A stretch of DNA of 64,000 bases from Hyphomicrobium sp. (GCF_019753045.1 NZ_JAIELN010000007.1:245582-309581), one strand, 5' to 3'; shown: positions 43,104 to 54,003, numbered from the stretch's first letter. Notes: generated from the letters alone by a model not told the origin. Numbers and translations are program-made.

Positions 43104-45014
43104 TCAGCTGATGTTCAGAGATCGGCGCGGCAGATGCAGTCCTGCTGCGGAAGGCTCACGCTCGGCCCGCTCCTGTTCGATGGGGGTTACATCGTGTTTT
43201 GGTGCCACCCCCGACCAAGCATCTTCCCATGTCTTCGATAGTGTCATCGCCGAATTGATCATCCCGGCCATGGAATAGGTCTGCGGAAGGTTGCCCCACA
43301 ATTGGCCCGTTGCGGGATTGAGGTCTTCACTCATGAGCCCAAACGCGTTGCGCTTCTTGAGAAGTTCGCAGAAGAGCCCGTGCGCCTCCTCTTTGCGTCC
43401 GACAGATTCGAGCGCGTCGATGTACCAGAACTGGCAAGCAAGGAACGCCGACTCCGGCAAGCCGAAATCGTCCTCTGCCGCGTAGCGCAGCATCAATCCG
43501 TTACGCATCAATTCCCGGCCAACGGCGTTGACCGTCTTGACGAAGCGCGGATCGCTCGGCGGCATAAAACCAAGATCCGCCAACAACAAGACACTGGCGT
43601 CGAGTTCCTCGTGATCGAATGCGCCTGTAAACGATCCGCGCTTTTCGCTCCACGCTCTACTGAGAATCTCTGCGCGGATTTTGTCGGTGGATTCTTTCCA
43701 GTAGACGGCGCGCTCACCCAATCCCAAAAGCGTGGCTATACGGGCGAGGCGGTCGCAAGCGACCCAGCACAACACTGCCGAATGCGTATGAATGCGCATC
43801 CGGCCGCGATACTCCCATATGCCCGCATCCGGCTCCAGATAGAGACGGCGCGCATGTTCGCCGAGATATTCAAGCTCGCGAAAAAGGCTGACGTCGCCCA
43901 TCCGCGGCAGCCGCTGATCGATGAACATCTGAGCGACGCCAAGTATGACGCTGCCATAAGCATCATGCTGCAGTTGGTCGGAGGCGAGGTTGCCGACGCG
44001 CACCGGACCCATTCCGAGAAAGCCCTGGAGGTGGGGGGCGATGCTCTCTTGAGCGGCATCATTGTGGACGATGCCATAAACCGGCTTCAAAGGGCTCTGC
44101 GTGTCGGAGACGACGGTCGTGATGTAGTCGAGATAGTTTTCCATCGACTGCGTGGCGCCCAAGCGATTGAGCGCGCGGATGACGAAATATGCGTCACGCA
44201 GCCAGCAGAATCGGTAGTCCCACGTTCTGGGAGTATTTGGTGCTTCCGGTATCGACGTCGTCAGGGCCGCTGTGATTGCGCCCGTTTCTTCGTAAGTGCA
44301 GAGCTTCAGCGAAATTGCCGCGCGTATGATTTCCGGCTGCCATTCGTAGCTGACGGCAAGCCCGCGCACCCACGTCACCCAGAAATCGCGCGTGCGCTCC
44401 AGAAACTCTCGCGACATGGAATCGATCGAGCTTTCGATCGGCTCATCCGCGCCGATAACAAGCGTCGCCGGATGCGTCAGCGAGAACGACGTCTCGTGGG
44501 CGATATAAGATACCGGAAGATCGGTCGTGACGCGAACGGACGAGGAACCGCAGAGGTAGCGAACGTGGTTCGATCCGTAGGAGGAGTTGGTGACAGGCTG
44601 CCCGTAATTGGAGGTTGGCCTAACGCGCACGGAAATTCGCGGCCTTCCTCTCAGCGGTTCAATCCGGCGAACGAGCTGTGCGGGATGGAAGGACCGGTCG
44701 TAGCGCCAGAAACGCGGGCAGAAGTCCGTCACTTTGACGCTTGCGCCATTCTCGGCAATCAGGATCGTCTCCAGAATGCTCGTGTTGCGAATGTAATACG
44801 AAGTCGCTGAGACTTGCCCGTCGAGCACGACGTCGCAAAAACCCTTCTCCTCGTCACCGGCAAGCAACCGGCAAAAAATCGGATCGCCATCCAGCCGCGG
44901 AAAGCACCACCAGACGATGCGTGCGCCCTGATCAATGAGCGCAGCGACGCGCCCGTTGCCAATCGCCGCGACGTCGAGTGACGAGCGATAAGGATGGGAA
45001 GTCGACAGGGTCAT
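43104..45014 (-). CDS. Glycoside hydrolase family 15 protein (glucoamylase/trehalase-like)
   Basis: A 636-residue enzyme with the GH15 layout. An N-terminal beta-sandwich (IGNGRVAALIDQGARIVWWCFPRLDGDPIFCRLL) comes first. An (alpha/alpha)6 barrel follows, with PRTWDYRFCWLRDAYFVIRAL near residue 270. The late conserved segment LNPATGQLWGNLPQTYSMAGMINSA is also seen. Members hydrolyse terminal alpha-glucosidic bonds in glucans, and some are trehalases. No signal peptide, so the enzyme is cytoplasmic. Next to the trehalose operon and a glucokinase-like gene, trehalose or glycogen turnover is the likely job. AGGGGGA precedes ATG 45014. Confidence 0.85.
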   Translation of the reverse strand: MTLSTSHPYRSSLDVAAIGNGRVAALIDQGARIVWWCFPRLDGDPIFCRLLAGDEEKGFCDVVLDGQVSATSYYIRNTSILETILIAENGASVKVTDFCPRFWRYDRSFHPAQLVRRIEPLRGRPRISVRVRPTSNYGQPVTNSSYGSNHVRYLCGSSSVRVTTDLPVSYIAHETSFSLTHPATLVIGADEPIESSIDSMSREFLERTRDFWVTWVRGLAVSYEWQPEIIRAAISLKLCTYEETGAITAALTTSIPEAPNTPRTWDYRFCWLRDAYFVIRALNRLGATQSMENYLDYITTVVSDTQSPLKPVYGIVHNDAAQESIAPHLQGFLGMGPVRVGNLASDQLQHDAYGSVILGVAQMFIDQRLPRMGDVSLFRELEYLGEHARRLYLEPDAGIWEYRGRMRIHTHSAVLCWVACDRLARIATLLGLGERAVYWKESTDKIRAEILSRAWSEKRGSFTGAFDHEELDASVLLLADLGFMPPSDPRFVKTVNAVGRELMRNGLMLRYAAEDDFGLPESAFLACQFWYIDALESVGRKEEAHGLFCELLKKRNAFGLMSEDLNPATGQLWGNLPQTYSMAGMINSAMTLSKTWEDAWSGVAPKHDVTPIEQERAEREPSAAGLHLPRRSLNIS

Positions 45015-45137
45015 CAGGTCCCCCTAGGAGTGAAACTTGCAAACGGGAACAACTCCGAAGCGACGACGATGGTTGCCTGCGGCGCACGACGGCGGGAACG
45101 GCGTCCGGAGCGTCGGCCCAATTTATATTAGTATGCT

Positions 45138-45160
45138 CTACGAAGGCGATGTCTTCGTAG
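45138..45160. other. Perfect 8-base-pair hairpin upstream of the GH15 gene
   Basis: CTACGAAG and CTTCGTAG flank a 7-base loop in the 305-base gap between the GH15 and response-regulator/kinase genes. No T run follows in either direction, so an operator or mRNA leader structure is as likely as a terminator. Nothing else is recognised in this gap. Confidence 0.35.
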
Positions 45161-45319
45161 GAGATCGGGCCAACAAAGGGGCATTTCAAGAGCGAGCAAA
45201 GGAACCCGCCCAATCTGAACTGGGTGTCTTACTTTTGACGAGCGATTTTAAGTAACGCGCCGTTATCCATTTCGATGGTGCACGCAAGCCGACGACTATT
45301 CCCGAAGAGGCAGCGGCCT

Positions 45320-47251
45320 TTACGCGACTTGGTTGGAAGCGCTATCGGCGGAGCGGCGCTCCTCGGCGCCGTACGCGAGCGTGCTCACGAGATCCTTCAC
45401 ATCAGCCGGATTGTAGGGCTTCGTCAGATGCGGGTAGTCCCGCAGTCGAGGCGGCAGAAACACGAGATCGTTGTATCCCGTGGTGAAGGCGAACGGGATC
45501 CGGCGCCGGTCGAGGATTTCAGCAATCGGCGCGCTGTTGTCCGCACCAAGATTTATGTCGATTAACGCAATGTCGAAATTGGAATCCGCGGCGGCCTTCA
45601 GGCCATCGGAAAGCCGGCCAATCGGCCCAAGCACGGTATGACCTTCCGCCTCGAGATCGAGCTTCAGCTGCATGGCGATGAGGGCTTCGTCTTCAACGAG
45701 CAGGATGCGGCAGGGACGATGAGGCGCCGGCATGTTGGCCGCTACCAACGGCCCTCTCGCTTTCGGAACAATTGCTATGTGGCGTGTGCCCACCATGTGT
45801 GTCCGTGTCGACAACTCGCCCTGGAAGTCGAATTGGAAGCCTTCCGGTGCGAAATTCATTTCGGCGACGCCGCCGCATTCCGATGCAGCGCTGCGAATGA
45901 CCGCGAGCCCAAATCCGTTGCGCTCGGGCTTGGCGCAAGGCGGACCTCCGCTCTCCCGCCAGGAGAATCCGATCTTGTCGCCGTCCGGCGTCGCGATCCG
46001 CGACCAGCTGAGGGCGACCCTTCCTCCGGAAGCCGAGAGCGCCCCGTGCTTTACTGCGTTCGTGACGAGTTCGTGCAGCACGAGAGCCATGGACTGACCG
46101 AACTTCGATGTCAGCCGGACGCGCTCGCCGTCGACGACGATGTCGTTGTCCGTTCGCGAGCGGAACGGCGCCAGCGCACCCTGAACGAGTTCGTGGAGAT
46201 CGACGCCCGTCCAGCTGCTCTGCCGCAGAAGATCATGCGCAGCAGACATTGCATGAATGCGCCCGTCGAGCGCCGACGCGAACGAGGCGACCGAAACCGC
46301 GTTTGAACTCGAGAGCCGGGCAATCGCCGCAACGTTGGCGAGAATGTTTTTTACCCTGTGATCGAGTTCGGCCATGAGAAGCTGCTGATGGCTCTCGGCG
46401 GACTTTCGATCGGTGATGTCGAGCAGCGTTCCAAGCACGCGCGGCGTCTCGGCGTTGCCGGTGCTGAAGGCGCGGGCACGGGCGAGAATCCATGCAACGC
46501 CACGCGCACCCGTTACGCGAAATTCCAATTCGGCTGTCGTTTCCGCGTAATTTGCGGTGCGAACATAGCTGCGGACCATTTCGCGGTCGTCTTCGTGTAC
46601 GAACTGAACGAACGACTCGAAGGTTTGATGCTCCGGCAGGTTGTTATGAAGAACCTCCGAGATATTGGCCGACCATTGCAGGGTCTGCGCCTTCTGGTCG
46701 AATTCGAATGTCGCGAGGTTCGCGGCTTCACTCGCAAGGCGTAGCCGTTCCTCGCTCTCCTGCAGACGGGCATGCGATTCTTCGAGCTGTAGCGCGCGTT
46801 GGCGCACGCGCTCCTCGAGTTCGGCGTTGAGCGCATCGAGTTGCCGGGTCTTTCTATAGAGCTCGACGAAAATCTGGACTTTCGCCTTCAGAATTTCCGG
46901 CACGACCGGAACCGACACGTAATCGACCGCGCCCGTCCGGTAACCTTTGAGCAGGTCGTCGATTTCAATGCGAACTGCCGAGATGAATATGACGGCGGTT
47001 TTCTCGTGGCGCGGATGGTCACGGATCATCGCCGCCAGCTCGAAGCCATCGAGATCGGGCATGCAAACGTCCATCAGGATAACCGCGATGTCCGTTTTGA
47101 GCAGCGCGGTCAGCGCTTCTTCGGCAGTCGTCGCCTTGATGAGGTTCGCGTCGAGGCCATCGAGAATGGCCTCGTACGTCATCAGCTTTCCCGGCTGATC
47201 GTCGACGAGAAGAATGTTGACGGGTTCTGTCGAAGCGGATTCGCCTGTCAT
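45320..47251 (-). CDS. Hybrid HWE-type histidine kinase (REC-PAS-HWE-REC)
   Basis: A 643-residue cytoplasmic protein. An N-terminal receiver (NILLVDDQPGKL, Asp in VILMDVCMPDLDG) is followed by a coiled coil and a PAS domain (about 175-290). Then comes the HWE kinase core with LLMAELDHRVKNILANVAAIA (His), LVLHELVTNAVKHGAL and the Trp-Glu-like WRESGGPP. A C-terminal receiver of the FATGUY type (LLVEDEALIAMQ, DIALIDINLG, PFAFTTGYN) closes it. No membrane segment. It begins ten bases after the giant HAMP kinase, so both share the EcfG promoter at 52994-53019. A direct or indirect PhyR kinase is the most economical role. Confidence 0.85.
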   Translation of the reverse strand: MTGESASTEPVNILLVDDQPGKLMTYEAILDGLDANLIKATTAEEALTALLKTDIAVILMDVCMPDLDGFELAAMIRDHPRHEKTAVIFISAVRIEIDDLLKGYRTGAVDYVSVPVVPEILKAKVQIFVELYRKTRQLDALNAELEERVRQRALQLEESHARLQESEERLRLASEAANLATFEFDQKAQTLQWSANISEVLHNNLPEHQTFESFVQFVHEDDREMVRSYVRTANYAETTAELEFRVTGARGVAWILARARAFSTGNAETPRVLGTLLDITDRKSAESHQQLLMAELDHRVKNILANVAAIARLSSSNAVSVASFASALDGRIHAMSAAHDLLRQSSWTGVDLHELVQGALAPFRSRTDNDIVVDGERVRLTSKFGQSMALVLHELVTNAVKHGALSASGGRVALSWSRIATPDGDKIGFSWRESGGPPCAKPERNGFGLAVIRSAASECGGVAEMNFAPEGFQFDFQGELSTRTHMVGTRHIAIVPKARGPLVAANMPAPHRPCRILLVEDEALIAMQLKLDLEAEGHTVLGPIGRLSDGLKAAADSNFDIALIDINLGADNSAPIAEILDRRRIPFAFTTGYNDLVFLPPRLRDYPHLTKPYNPADVKDLVSTLAYGAEERRSADSASNQVA

Positions 47252-47261
47252 GGTTTCCCCG

Positions 47262-50200
47262 TTAGCGGTGCAGCCACATGCGCAACGCGGAAATCAACTG
47301 CTCCGTATCGACAGGCTTCGCCAGATAATCGGATGCGCCGGCTTCGAGACATTTCTCGCGGTCGCCCTTCATTGCCTTTGCAGTGAGCGCGATGATAGGC
47401 AGCCGCTGGTTCTTCTCGCTGCTCCGAATTTTCTGCATTGTCTGATAGCCGTCCATCTCCGGCATCATGATATCCATCAAGACGATCGAAACATCGGTCG
47501 TACTCAAGGTTTCGATCGCTTCCAATCCGGTCGTCGCCGTCAGGACTTCCATGCCGCGACGTTCGAGGAGACTGCTCAACGCGAATATGTTTCGCGCGTC
47601 GTCGTCAACCAGAAGGACCTTGCGTCCGATCAGATAGTCATCTGTATCGTGCAACCGAGACAATAGTTCCTGCTTCTCGGCCGGAAGTTCAGTAACGACA
47701 CGATGCAGGAATAACGCGGTCTCGTCGAGAAGACGCTCGGGAGATTCCACACCCTTGACCACGATCGTACGGGCGTATTGCCGGATCTGCAAGTTCTCCT
47801 CGCTCGACAACTCCCGCCCGGTGAAGACAATGACGGGGATATCCCGCATCGCATCCTGACGGCTCATGTGTTCGAGGATTTCGAAACCCGACATATCCGG
47901 CAGTTTGAGGTCGAGAACGACGCAATCCACGTTCTCGTTCTGCAGAGTTTCGATGGCGGAATTTCCGCTGGATGCTGTCAAGATTTCGACGTCGCTATCT
48001 TCGAGCAGTACCGAGACGCTCAATAATTCGGAAGTGTCGTCTTCGACGATCAGCAACTTCTTGGTTTTGGAGGCTGAGAAGGCGCCGATCTTGCGTAACG
48101 CTGTTTTCAGCTGCTCCGACTGCAGCGGCTTCGTAAGGAACGAATATGCGCCGCGCGCCAACCCGTGATGGCGATCGTCATCGAGCGTAAGGACCTGAAC
48201 CGGAATATGCCGGGTGAGCGGGTTGTGCTTGAGCTGACTGAGAACCGACCAGCCGAGCACGTCCGGAAGATGGATGTCGAGGGAAATGGCGGTCGGATTG
48301 AAATCGGTAGCGAGCGTCATGGCATCGATGCCGCGTTGAGAAACGATGCCTTTGAATCCGGTCTCGTGCGCCGCGTCGAGCAGGATCCGCGCGAAGTTCG
48401 GATCGTCCTCGACAATGAGAAGAACCTGATCTCCGGCAGCGATGTTGTCGCGATCGTCTTCGATCGGCGGCGGCAGCGGCCCGGCGAGTGACATCGGGAC
48501 CGGCACTGGAGCGACGGAATCGGGCTTGGTCCGCACCTCGCTCGCCAGCGTCGCGTAGCGGAGAGGCAAGTAAAGCGTGAACACGCTGCCGACTCCAGGC
48601 TCGCTTCTGAGCTGAATCTCGCCGCCGAGAAGATGGGCGAGTTCGCGGCTGATCGCGAGACCAAGACCGGTACCGCCGTATTTTCGGCTCGTACTCGCAT
48701 CCGCCTGTTGAAACGCTTCGAAGATGAGCTTTTGTTTGTCGGCAGGAATACCGATCCCCGAATCTTGCACCTCGAAGGCGACGATGGTCTGCGCCGCCGA
48801 GAGGATAGGATGATCGGGTCCCCATTTTCCGGTCGCAGGTTTGACTGTCAGCCGGACGTGGCCCTCGCGTGTGAACTTGAATGCGTTCGACAGCAGGTTC
48901 TTCAGCACCTGCTGCAGGCGCTTCGAGTCCGTAAAAATCGACTTCCCTAGATCCGCATTGAAGATCACTTGGAAATCGAGCGCGCGCCGCTCCGCCTCGT
49001 GACGGAATGGCCGCGCTACGGCTTCGATCAGCCCGTTGAACGCAATCTCCTCGGCGTCGACTGACACCGTTCCGGATTCGATCTTCGAAAGATCGAGAAT
49101 GTCGCTGATCAAATTCAGAAGATCCGTGCCGGCGCCATGAATGGTCCGCGCGAACTCGACCTGCCGGTCGGATAGGTTGCCGTCGGGATTGTCGGTCAAT
49201 TGCTGTCCGAGAATGAGAATGCTGTTGAGCGGCGTCCGGAGCTCGTGAGACATGTTCGCGAGGAATTCGGATTTATACCGCGATGTGAGCGCAAGCTCCG
49301 CGGCCTTCTCTTCGACGGCGCGGCGGGCCTGATCGATTTCCTCGTTCTTGCGTTCGACTTCGACGTTGCGTTCGGCGAGCTGCTGCGCCTTCTGCGCCAG
49401 CTCTTCGTTCGTCTTCTGCATCGCCTTCTGCTGGTCTTGAAGCTCGGCCGCGAGCTGCTGCGACTGCATCAGCAGGCTTTCCGTTTGCATCGTCGCTTCG
49501 ATACTGTTCAGAACGACGCCGATGCTGACCGATAGCTGTTCGAGGAACATCAGCTGAGCCGGCTCGAAATTCTGCAGAGAACTGAGGGAAATGACGGCCT
49601 TGATCTGATCTTCGAACGTGATCGGATGCACGATGACGCTGCGGGGAGGGGCCTTGAACACAACAGCGTCGATGCTAGTCGTAGGCTCCGGAATATCCGT
49701 CAGGACGCGGCGTTTCTTTTCGATCGCACATTGTCCAATGAGGCTCGAACCAAGCTCGAGCCTGTCGGGATATCGAACGTCCACATCGTCGGCATACTTC
49801 GCGAGAATCTTCAGCTCGCTTCGCGTCGCATCGAACTGGTAGATCACGCCCTGATGCGCATTGATCAGCGGCACAAGTTCCGACAGCAGCTTTCTCGCGA
49901 CGGTTATGACGTCACGTTGCCCTTGCAGCATGCTCGTGAAGCGGGCGAGGTTTGTGTTGAGCCAGTCCTGTTCGGTGTTGAGCTGCGTCGTCAACCGCAG
50001 ATTTCCGATCATCGTATTGATGTAGTCTTTGAGCTCGGCCACCTCGCCGCGCGCGTCGACCTGAATGGAGCGCGTCAAGTCGCCTTTCGTCACCGCAGTC
50101 GTCACTTCAGCGATCGCGCGGACCTGCGTCGTGAGGTTTGCCGCAAGCAGGTTGACGTTGCCGGTGAGATCTTTCCACGTACCGGCGGCGCCAGGAACGT

Positions 50201-52958
50201 TCGCCTGGCCGCCTAGGCGGCCTTCGACGCCGACTTCGCGCGCGACCGTCGTCACCTGATCCGCGAAGAGCGCCAGCGTGTCCGTCATGTCGTTGATCGT
50301 CTCGGCTAGCGCCGCGACTTCGCCTTTGGATTTGACGGTCAGCTTCGGCTTGAGGTCGCCGTTGGCAACCGCGGTCACGACTTTCACGATGCCGCGAACC
50401 TGCTCCGTTAAGTTCGCCGCCATGACGTTGACGGTGTCGGTCAAATCCTTCCACGTACCGCCGACACCGGGCACCGTGGCCTGACCGCCGAGGCGGCCTT
50501 CGGTGCCGACTTCGCGGGCAACGCGCGTCACTTCCGAAGCGAAGCCGTTGAGCTGATCGACCATCGTATTGATGGTGTTTTTGAGTTCGAGAATTTCGCC
50601 TTTGACGTCGACCGTGATTTTCCGCGAAAGGTCGCCGCGCGCCACGGCGGTCGTCACTTCGGCGATGTTGCGCACCTGCGTCGTCAGGTTTGCGGCGAGG
50701 AGGTTGACGTTATCGGTAAGGTCCTTCCACGTGCCGCCGACGCCCGGCACGACGGCTTGACCGCCGAGACGCCCTTCGGTGCCGACCTCGCGCGCAACGC
50801 GCGTCACTTCGGCCGCGAACGAGCGAAGCTGCTCGACCATCGTGTTCAACGTTTCTTTGAGCAGCAAAATCTCGCCGCGAACGTCGACGGTGATCTTTTT
50901 TGAAAGGTCGCCGCTCGCAATGGCTGTTGCGACTTCGGCGATGTTTCGAACCTGGGCCGTGAGGTTGCCGGCCATGAAGTTGACGTTGTCGGTGAGGTCC
51001 TTCCACGTACCGGCGACGCCCGACACTTGCGCCTGTCCGCCGAGCTTGCCTTCGGTGCCGACCTCGCGCGCAACGCGCGTCACTTCGGAAGCAAAGGCGT
51101 TGAGCTGATCGACCATCGTGTTGATGGTATTCTTGAGTTCGAGAATTTCGCCTTTGACGTCGACGGTGATCTTGCGCGAAAGGTCGCCACGCGCCACGGC
51201 CGTCGTCACCTCAGCGATATTGCGAACCTGACCCGTCAGGTTGCCCGCCATCGAGTTGACGTTGTCGGTGAGGTCTTTCCACGTTCCCGCGACGCCCGGC
51301 ACGGTCGCCTGTCCGCCGAGCTTGCCTTCCGTGCCGACCTCGCGCGCGACGCGCGTCACTTCCGAGGCGAAACCATTGAGCTGATCGACCATCGTGTTGA
51401 TGGTCTCTTTCAGCTCCAGCACTTCGCCGCGAACGTCGACTTCGATCTTCTTCGACAAGTCGCCGCTCGCAATGGCCGTCGAAACCTCGGCGATATTGCG
51501 AACCTGCGTCGTGAGGTTGGAAGCCATGGAGTTGACGCTGTCGGTCAAATCTTTCCAAGTTCCCGCAACACCCGACACCTGCGCCTGTCCGCCGAGCTTG
51601 CCTTCCGTGCCGACTTCGCGCGCAACACGCGTCACTTCCGAAGCGAAGGCATTGAGCTGATCGACCATCGTGTTGATGGTTTCCTTCAACTGTCGGATTT
51701 CACCCGACACGTTGACGGTGATCTTCTTCGACAAGTCGCCGCGCGCGATGGCCGTCGCAACCTCGGCGATATTGCGAACCTGTCCGGTCAGGTTGCCGGC
51801 CATCGAGTTGACGTTGTCGGTGAGGTCCTTCCACGTACCGGCGACGCCGGGCACGGTCGCTTGACCGCCGAGGCGGCCTTCGGTGCCGACCTCGCGCGCA
51901 ACGCGCGTCACTTCCGAAGCGAAGCCATTGAGCTGATCGACCATCGTATTGATGGTGTTTTTGAGTTCGAGAATTTCGCCTTTGACGTCGACGGTGATCT
52001 TGCGCGAAAGGTCGCCGCGCGCCACGGCGGTCGTCACTTCGGCAATGTTGCGAACCTGCGTCGTCAGGTTTGCGGCGAGCAGGTTGACGTTGTCGGTGAG
52101 ATCTTTCCACGTGCCGCCGACGCCCGGAACGACGGCTTGGCCGCCGAGACGCCCTTCGGTGCCGACCTCGCGCGCAACGCGCGTCACTTCCGCCGCGAAC
52201 GAGCGAAGCTGCTCGACCATCGTGTTGATGGCTTCCTTCAGCTGCAGGATCTCGCCGCGCACGTCGACCGTGATCTTCTTCGACAAGTCGCCGTTCGCAA
52301 CCGCGATCGTAACGTCCGCGATATTGCGAACCTGAGCGGTCAGGTTCGAAGCCATCGAGTTGACGCTCTCGGTCAGGTCTTTCCAGACGCCGGTCACCTC
52401 GCGAATCTGCGCCTGTCCGCCGAGCTTGCCTTCGGTGCCGACCTCGCGCGCAACGCGCGTCACTTCGGATGTGAAAACCGAGAGCTGCTTGATCATCGTA
52501 TTGACGATGGTTGCCGAACGCAGGAATTCGCCCCTGAGCGGACGCCCGTCCACGTCGAGACGCATCGGCTGCAAGAGGTTGCCTTGCGCCACGGCTTCGA
52601 TCGTCCGCGTCACTTCGGTCGTCGGCTGCAGCAAGTCGTCGATGAGCGAGTTGACGGACTGCTCCATATCGCCCCACGCGCCGTGCGCAAGACCGAGCCT
52701 CACGCGCTCGTTCGTCAGTCCTTCCTTGCCGACGACCTGGCCGACGCGCTGAAGCTGGTTCGCCATGCGTTGGTTGGTAATAATAATGTCGTTGACCGTG
52801 TCGGCGATTTTTCCGGGCAGACCTTCCCAATCGCCGCGCATGCGGACGCTGAAGTCGCCGGCTTTAACCGCTTGAAGTGTCTGGAGCATCTCAAACAGAA
52901 TGCTGCCCGGCCCCGAAGTAATTCGGTCGGACCCAACGGCGACGATCTGCTCCGACAT
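47262..52958 (-). CDS. Giant hybrid histidine kinase with nine HAMP-type repeats, GAF, and three receivers
   Basis: A 1,898-residue soluble kinase resembling group III (Nik1/Os-1-like) hybrid kinases. After one or two degenerate HAMP units, residues 165-990 hold nine repeats of 92 residues ([19 protein letters not shown], then [11 protein letters not shown], then NTMVDQL). A GAF domain spans about 1030-1190 and is followed by a coiled coil. The phosphoacceptor His is in [13 protein letters not shown] (about residue 1237). The ATPase region includes [13 protein letters not shown] and [12 protein letters not shown]. Three receivers have Asp in [23 protein letters not shown] and [12 protein letters not shown]. 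No membrane segment is seen. ATG 52958 follows GGGGAG. An EcfG promoter lies upstream. HAMP repeats of this kind sense osmotic or wall stress in fungi, and the same is inferred here. Confidence 0.9.
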   Translation of the reverse strand: MSEQIVAVGSDRITSGPGSILFEMLQTLQAVKAGDFSVRMRGDWEGLPGKIADTVNDIIITNQRMANQLQRVGQVVGKEGLTNERVRLGLAHGAWGDMEQSVNSLIDDLLQPTTEVTRTIEAVAQGNLLQPMRLDVDGRPLRGEFLRSATIVNTMIKQLSVFTSEVTRVAREVGTEGKLGGQAQIREVTGVWKDLTESVNSMASNLTAQVRNIADVTIAVANGDLSKKITVDVRGEILQLKEAINTMVEQLRSFAAEVTRVAREVGTEGRLGGQAVVPGVGGTWKDLTDNVNLLAANLTTQVRNIAEVTTAVARGDLSRKITVDVKGEILELKNTINTMVDQLNGFASEVTRVAREVGTEGRLGGQATVPGVAGTWKDLTDNVNSMAGNLTGQVRNIAEVATAIARGDLSKKITVNVSGEIRQLKETINTMVDQLNAFASEVTRVAREVGTEGKLGGQAQVSGVAGTWKDLTDSVNSMASNLTTQVRNIAEVSTAIASGDLSKKIEVDVRGEVLELKETINTMVDQLNGFASEVTRVAREVGTEGKLGGQATVPGVAGTWKDLTDNVNSMAGNLTGQVRNIAEVTTAVARGDLSRKITVDVKGEILELKNTINTMVDQLNAFASEVTRVAREVGTEGKLGGQAQVSGVAGTWKDLTDNVNFMAGNLTAQVRNIAEVATAIASGDLSKKITVDVRGEILLLKETLNTMVEQLRSFAAEVTRVAREVGTEGRLGGQAVVPGVGGTWKDLTDNVNLLAANLTTQVRNIAEVTTAVARGDLSRKITVDVKGEILELKNTINTMVDQLNGFASEVTRVAREVGTEGRLGGQATVPGVGGTWKDLTDTVNVMAANLTEQVRGIVKVVTAVANGDLKPKLTVKSKGEVAALAETINDMTDTLALFADQVTTVAREVGVEGRLGGQANVPGAAGTWKDLTGNVNLLAANLTTQVRAIAEVTTAVTKGDLTRSIQVDARGEVAELKDYINTMIGNLRLTTQLNTEQDWLNTNLARFTSMLQGQRDVITVARKLLSELVPLINAHQGVIYQFDATRSELKILAKYADDVDVRYPDRLELGSSLIGQCAIEKKRRVLTDIPEPTTSIDAVVFKAPPRSVIVHPITFEDQIKAVISLSSLQNFEPAQLMFLEQLSVSIGVVLNSIEATMQTESLLMQSQQLAAELQDQQKAMQKTNEELAQKAQQLAERNVEVERKNEEIDQARRAVEEKAAELALTSRYKSEFLANMSHELRTPLNSILILGQQLTDNPDGNLSDRQVEFARTIHGAGTDLLNLISDILDLSKIESGTVSVDAEEIAFNGLIEAVARPFRHEAERRALDFQVIFNADLGKSIFTDSKRLQQVLKNLLSNAFKFTREGHVRLTVKPATGKWGPDHPILSAAQTIVAFEVQDSGIGIPADKQKLIFEAFQQADASTSRKYGGTGLGLAISRELAHLLGGEIQLRSEPGVGSVFTLYLPLRYATLASEVRTKPDSVAPVPVPMSLAGPLPPPIEDDRDNIAAGDQVLLIVEDDPNFARILLDAAHETGFKGIVSQRGIDAMTLATDFNPTAISLDIHLPDVLGWSVLSQLKHNPLTRHIPVQVLTLDDDRHHGLARGAYSFLTKPLQSEQLKTALRKIGAFSASKTKKLLIVEDDTSELLSVSVLLEDSDVEILTASSGNSAIETLQNENVDCVVLDLKLPDMSGFEILEHMSRQDAMRDIPVIVFTGRELSSEENLQIRQYARTIVVKGVESPERLLDETALFLHRVVTELPAEKQELLSRLHDTDDYLIGRKVLLVDDDARNIFALSSLLERRGMEVLTATTGLEAIETLSTTDVSIVLMDIMMPEMDGYQTMQKIRSSEKNQRLPIIALTAKAMKGDREKCLEAGASDYLAKPVDTEQLISALRMWLHR
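49982..52466 (-). repeat. Nine tandem 276-base coding repeats (HAMP array)
   Basis: Nine in-frame copies of a 92-codon unit within the giant kinase gene. The second and seventh copies are identical at protein level, and repeats 2-3 and 7-8 share their flanks. The array is a strong substrate for homologous recombination and for assembly collapse, so copy number may vary between strains. Confidence 0.85.
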
Positions 52959-52993
52959 ATACAACTCCCCGCACGGCGCAATTAACCCCAGAC

Positions 52994-53019
52994 AACGCCC
53001 GGCGCCGAGAAATAGTTCC
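52994..53019 (-). promoter_or_regulatory. EcfG promoter of the giant kinase operon
   Basis: On the minus strand GGAAC (53019-53015) and CGTT (52997-52994) are separated by 17 bases, a full match to the EcfG consensus. It is 36 bases upstream of the ATG at 52958. Confidence 0.7.
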
Positions 53020-53112
53020 CGGTTCCTCGGCCAGGACGAGTTCTGGCAATTGATGCTCGTTATCCGTCTTTTTTATGCGGCGTCGGCCCATTGGGGCTCC
53101 GGCGCCGCGGTC

Positions 53113-53649
53113 TCAGCGGCTGGTCGAAGTTTTGAACGGCTCGTGGCCGTGATCTTCGGTTGCGGGCCGCCCCGTCATCTCCTCGAGCAACCGGCTGCGA
53201 GCCCGATTGACGCGGCTCTTCATCGTTCCAACCGCACAACCGCAGACCCTCGCTGCGTCTTCATAGGAAAATCCTTCCGCCGTGATCAGCAGCAGTGCCT
53301 CGCGATGATCGGCCGTCAATCGCATTAAGGCTTTCTGCATATCGTCGAATTCGAGGTGGGTAAGTTGCGTGGCCGGAACGCTGGCGTTCATGGCCGCGTG
53401 ATCTTCATCGAGCTCTTCACGCTGCGATTTGCGGTAATGCGTAAAGTACGTGTTGCGAAGGATGGTGAAGAGCCAAGCCTTCAGGTTGGAATCGGGCACG
53501 AACGAGTCTTTGTGCGTCCAGGCCTTCAAAAGCGTTTCTTGCACCAGGTCGTTCGAAAGCTGCGCATCGCCGCTGAGTGAATGAGCGAATGCCCGGAGAT
53601 TTGGGATCGCCTGTATAAGGGCGTCGCCGAAGCTTGGAGTTTCTGTCAC
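53113..53649 (-). CDS. ecfG: EcfG-family general stress sigma factor
   Basis: A 178-residue ECF sigma factor. Region 2 covers about 15-80 (LRAFAHSLSGDAQLSNDLVQETLLKAW, then LKAWLFTILRNTYFTHYRK). Region 4 covers about 105-160 (LMRLTADHREALLLITAEGFSYEDAA, then GTMKSRVNRARSRLL). The wording is that of the ECF15/EcfG group, which directs RNA polymerase to GGAAC-N16/17-CGTT promoters. The start overlaps the nepR stop by four bases, the usual arrangement. It is held inactive by NepR and released when phosphorylated PhyR binds NepR. Confidence 0.93.
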   Translation of the reverse strand: MTETPSFGDALIQAIPNLRAFAHSLSGDAQLSNDLVQETLLKAWTHKDSFVPDSNLKAWLFTILRNTYFTHYRKSQREELDEDHAAMNASVPATQLTHLEFDDMQKALMRLTADHREALLLITAEGFSYEDAARVCGCAVGTMKSRVNRARSRLLEEMTGRPATEDHGHEPFKTSTSR

Positions 53650-53885
53650 GTTGACTGCTCCTTGCTCTCGAGCTGACGAACGAGATCGAGAAGGTCGTCT
53701 GGCACAGGTTCCTGAGCGATGTTGTCGTACATGGCCCGCATGCGCTGCCCAATCAGCTGCGCTGCGAAACCTGGAAGCCGCGGAACCGCAGGCTGTGCAA
53801 CATCGAGTTCCGGATGGCGCTCGGAATTCGGAAATTCATCTTCGGTCCGCGCGCTATCATCAGGCGGGTCGAGGCGCTGCTGCAT
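53646..53885 (-). CDS. nepR: NepR-type anti-sigma factor
   Basis: A small anti-sigma factor. The family core LIGQRMRAMYDNIAQEPVPDDLLDLVRQLE lies at the C-terminus. The N-terminal half is acidic and disordered. The frame is open to 54056, but the EcfG promoter at 53973-53997 would start transcription inside it, so the ATG at 53885 (79 residues) is preferred. Its ribosome site is weak. Overlaps ecfG, allowing balanced synthesis of sigma and anti-sigma. Confidence 0.85.
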   Translation of the reverse strand: MQQRLDPPDDSARTEDEFPNSERHPELDVAQPAVPRLPGFAAQLIGQRMRAMYDNIAQEPVPDDLLDLVRQLESKEQST

Positions 53886-53972
53886 GATAGCTATTTGCCC
53901 TTGAAGTTCATGAATGGCCCCGATTGGGACAAACTCCTCTAGGAAAGTTCTGAATGTGGGGCTCCAGTGCCG

Positions 53973-53997
53973 AACGTGGCGCGAGAGAATTTGTTCC
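53973..53997 (-). promoter_or_regulatory. EcfG promoter of nepR-ecfG
   Basis: On the minus strand GGAAC (53997-53993) and CGTT (53976-53973) are 16 bases apart, a full consensus match. It implies autoregulation of the sigma factor operon. Confidence 0.75.
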
Positions 53998-54003
53998 TGA
54001 GGG

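Noticed and set aside
43302..44810. 502-codon plus-strand frame opposite the GH15 gene
   Set aside because: Antisense frame to a clearly conserved enzyme, with shadow-like Arg composition.
51027..52985. 652-codon plus-strand frame opposite the giant kinase gene
   Set aside because: A mirror of the HAMP repeats in high-GC codons; His/Arg-rich, no ribosome site, no domain.
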